Part shown: positions 45,199-46,529 of the stretch, in pieces | How the letters are laid out: every line of letters begins with the position of its first letter | Numbering within the stretch: position 1 is the stretch's first letter | DNA from: Candidatus Saccharimonadota bacterium | Lineage (GTDB): Bacteria; Patescibacteriota; Saccharimonadia; Saccharimonadales; UBA10212 | DNA length: 46,529 bases | NCBI GenBank assembly: GCA_016176605.1 | Contig: JACOWW010000004.1 | Coordinates: 1-46,529, forward strand | Direction of reading: 5' to 3' | Made by a program: the position numbers and the translations under genes | The notes under the pieces: model-generated | Databases searched by the model: none | What the model saw: the letters and a program-made list of their open reading frames with translations, nothing else | What the model was told of the DNA's origin: nothing

Positions 45199-46473
45199 GT
45201 GGCTGAGTTCAATTACACGGCGATTGCCCGCGACGGCCAGCAATTAACGGGAGTGTTAAATGCTGCCAACCGCCAAGCGGCTATTGCCGCTATTCATCAA
45301 CAAGGCGCCAAGCCGATCATTGTTTCTGAAGCCAAGGCAAAAAAACGGGGCTTTTCATTTCGCAAAAAGGTTAAGATAAAAGATCTGGTAATTTTTACAC
45401 GCGAGTTATCAACAATGATAAACGCCGGCGTGCCTCTGCCGAGGGGCCTAGATACTTTAGCCAATCAGACCGAAAATAAGTACTTTAAAGGAGTCGTAAA
45501 TTCTATCAACCATGATGTTGAAAGCGGATTACCGCTAGCTGAAGCTATGGCCAAATTCCCGGGTGTGTTTAGCGATGTTTATATAAATATGGTGCGCGCT
45601 GGAGAGGCCGGCGGTATTTTAGACGATATTATGAAGCGGCTGGCGCTGCAGGTCGAAAAGGATTCAGCCATCCGGCACAAGATCAAATCGGCCATGGCTT
45701 ATCCCGTCGTCATCCTGACCATTACGGTTGTTGCCTTCTTTGGCATCATGTTATTTATCCTGCCTAAAATCGGCAAAATCCTGCACGACCTAGCCGGCCC
45801 GGACGCACAGTTCCCTATTTATACAAAAATAATGCTTGGCATCAGCAGCTTTTTGACTAGCCACAGCGTCCTACACTCTATTCCCCTGCTTAACAAAATA
45901 CCGCTGATAGGCTCGCTGCCTAATGCCGCGGTGCTTTTTGCGCTGATGGCAGTAGGGGTTGTCTACTTGCGGCGTTATATTCATACCCCTGACGGACAAT
46001 ACAAGTTCCACGCCCTGCTGCTGCGCGTGCCGGTGCTTAAAAACGTGCTGATTAAGATAGCCATAGCCCGCTTCGCCAGGACATTTTCTTCTTTGATGAG
46101 TTCCGGTGTAACCGTACTGGAAGCACTGGAGGTAACCGGCAAGGCTATTGGAAATCGTGTAATTCAAAAACAGCTTGAGCTCGTCGCGGCTGAGGTCAGG
46201 AATGGACAGTCACTGGGTAAACAGATATTGGGGGCACCATACTTTCCGCCAATTTTGGGCCAGATGATTATTGTGGGCGAAGAAACCGGTAAAATTGACG
46301 AAATCTTGCTCAAGGTGGCCGAGTTTTACGAAGAGGAGGTTGACACTGTTATTGACGGTCTGGCTAGTATCATCGAACCAGTGATGATAGTTCTGCTGGG
46401 TGCGATTGTTGGTTTGATCGCTGCTTCGGTTATGGGTCCGATAGCTAGCCTATCCCAAAACATAGGAGGTTAA
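45199..46473 (+). CDS. pilC: type IV pilus inner-membrane platform protein PilC (GspF family)
   Basis: Platform on which PilB acts. The GTG at 45199 has a GGAGG site 6 nt upstream; a TTG two codons earlier is less likely. The 424-aa product has the family's two T2SSF domains (LVIFTRELSTMINAGVPLPRGLDTLANQ and RFARTFSSLMSSGVTVLEALEVTGKAIGN) and three TM regions: MAYPVVILTITVVAFFGIMLFILP, AVLFALMAVGVVYL and VMIVLLGAIVGLIAASVMGPI. The invariant-type VRAGEAGG and VGEETGK sequences are present. A partner pilin is at 1460-2062. The last 56 bases of the window hold no visible feature. Confidence 0.95.
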   Translation: MAEFNYTAIARDGQQLTGVLNAANRQAAIAAIHQQGAKPIIVSEAKAKKRGFSFRKKVKIKDLVIFTRELSTMINAGVPLPRGLDTLANQTENKYFKGVVNSINHDVESGLPLAEAMAKFPGVFSDVYINMVRAGEAGGILDDIMKRLALQVEKDSAIRHKIKSAMAYPVVILTITVVAFFGIMLFILPKIGKILHDLAGPDAQFPIYTKIMLGISSFLTSHSVLHSIPLLNKIPLIGSLPNAAVLFALMAVGVVYLRRYIHTPDGQYKFHALLLRVPVLKNVLIKIAIARFARTFSSLMSSGVTVLEALEVTGKAIGNRVIQKQLELVAAEVRNGQSLGKQILGAPYFPPILGQMIIVGEETGKIDEILLKVAEFYEEEVDTVIDGLASIIEPVMIVLLGAIVGLIAASVMGPIASLSQNIGG

Positions 46474-46529
46474 AAATAGGGTAATAGAGCTATAGGATTT
46501 GAGAGGATTTGAGTTACTTCTCCACACCC

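Overview
The window looks like a chromosome segment of a Patescibacteria/CPR bacterium, most likely an environmental Saccharibacteria (TM7) relative. No rRNA is present, so this rests on gene content: an RpfB-like lysozyme, type IV pilus genes, a very short TsaB, an LPxTG surface protein, an XRE-MurA fusion, scattered single tRNA genes and compact operons. UGA acts as a stop (folD, tsaE and others end in TGA), so this is not a code-25 lineage.

Layout. 1-3.3 kb: the tail of a large protein, rsmA, a pilin-like gene and an RpfB-like lysozyme. 3.3-9.4 kb: uvrD/pcrA, a membrane protein, tpiA and pgk, all on the minus strand. 9.6-13.8 kb: tRNA-Glu and two secreted surface proteins; one is strikingly GC-rich and flanked by a 17-bp inverted repeat. 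13.8-19.7 kb: a signalling block with a membrane sensor, a 92-aa protein, a GAF histidine kinase, a GNAT-like protein, a GC-rich membrane protein, a pyruvoyl arginine decarboxylase and two single-domain response regulators. 19.7-22.6 kb: murD, murI and folD. 22.6-26.3 kb: tRNA-Lys, a GIY-YIG gene, a broken tRNA, tRNA-Arg, a Cys-module surface protein and an XRE/DUF3467-like regulator. 26.4-31.1 kb: murB, NUDIX, glyA and the XRE-MurA fusion. 31.3-35.2 kb: five tRNAs, a polyprenol-kinase-like gene, a DUF6159-like gene and pip. 35.2-43.1 kb: SGNH hydrolase, histidine phosphatase, RNase Y, tsaB-tsaE with a lamin-tail protein, a PRC-barrel protein, recX and recA. 43.3-46.5 kb: pilB and pilC.

Functional themes. 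Peptidoglycan precursor genes (murA, murB, murD, murI) and cell-surface genes (lysozyme, LPxTG protein, pilus) dominate. folD and glyA supply one-carbon units, and pgk and tpiA belong to lower glycolysis. tsaB/tsaE, rsmA and RNase Y handle RNA modification and turnover.

Most unusual is the density of palindromic DNA. A 75-bp family has six copies, one in frame in murB and several lying on stop or start codons. A larger family of about 175 bp is inserted in frame in uvrD, with a relative at the end of rny; each copy has its own well-paired arms around a shared core. Many perfect short hairpins sit inside conserved genes. tRNA 3' ends are duplicated beside three tRNAs, and both tRNA-Pro genes share a structured upstream element with compensatory changes. 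Eleven genes have a -10-like box 5-8 nt before the ATG, which suggests widespread leaderless transcription. All functional assignments come from reading motifs in the sequence; no database search was run.
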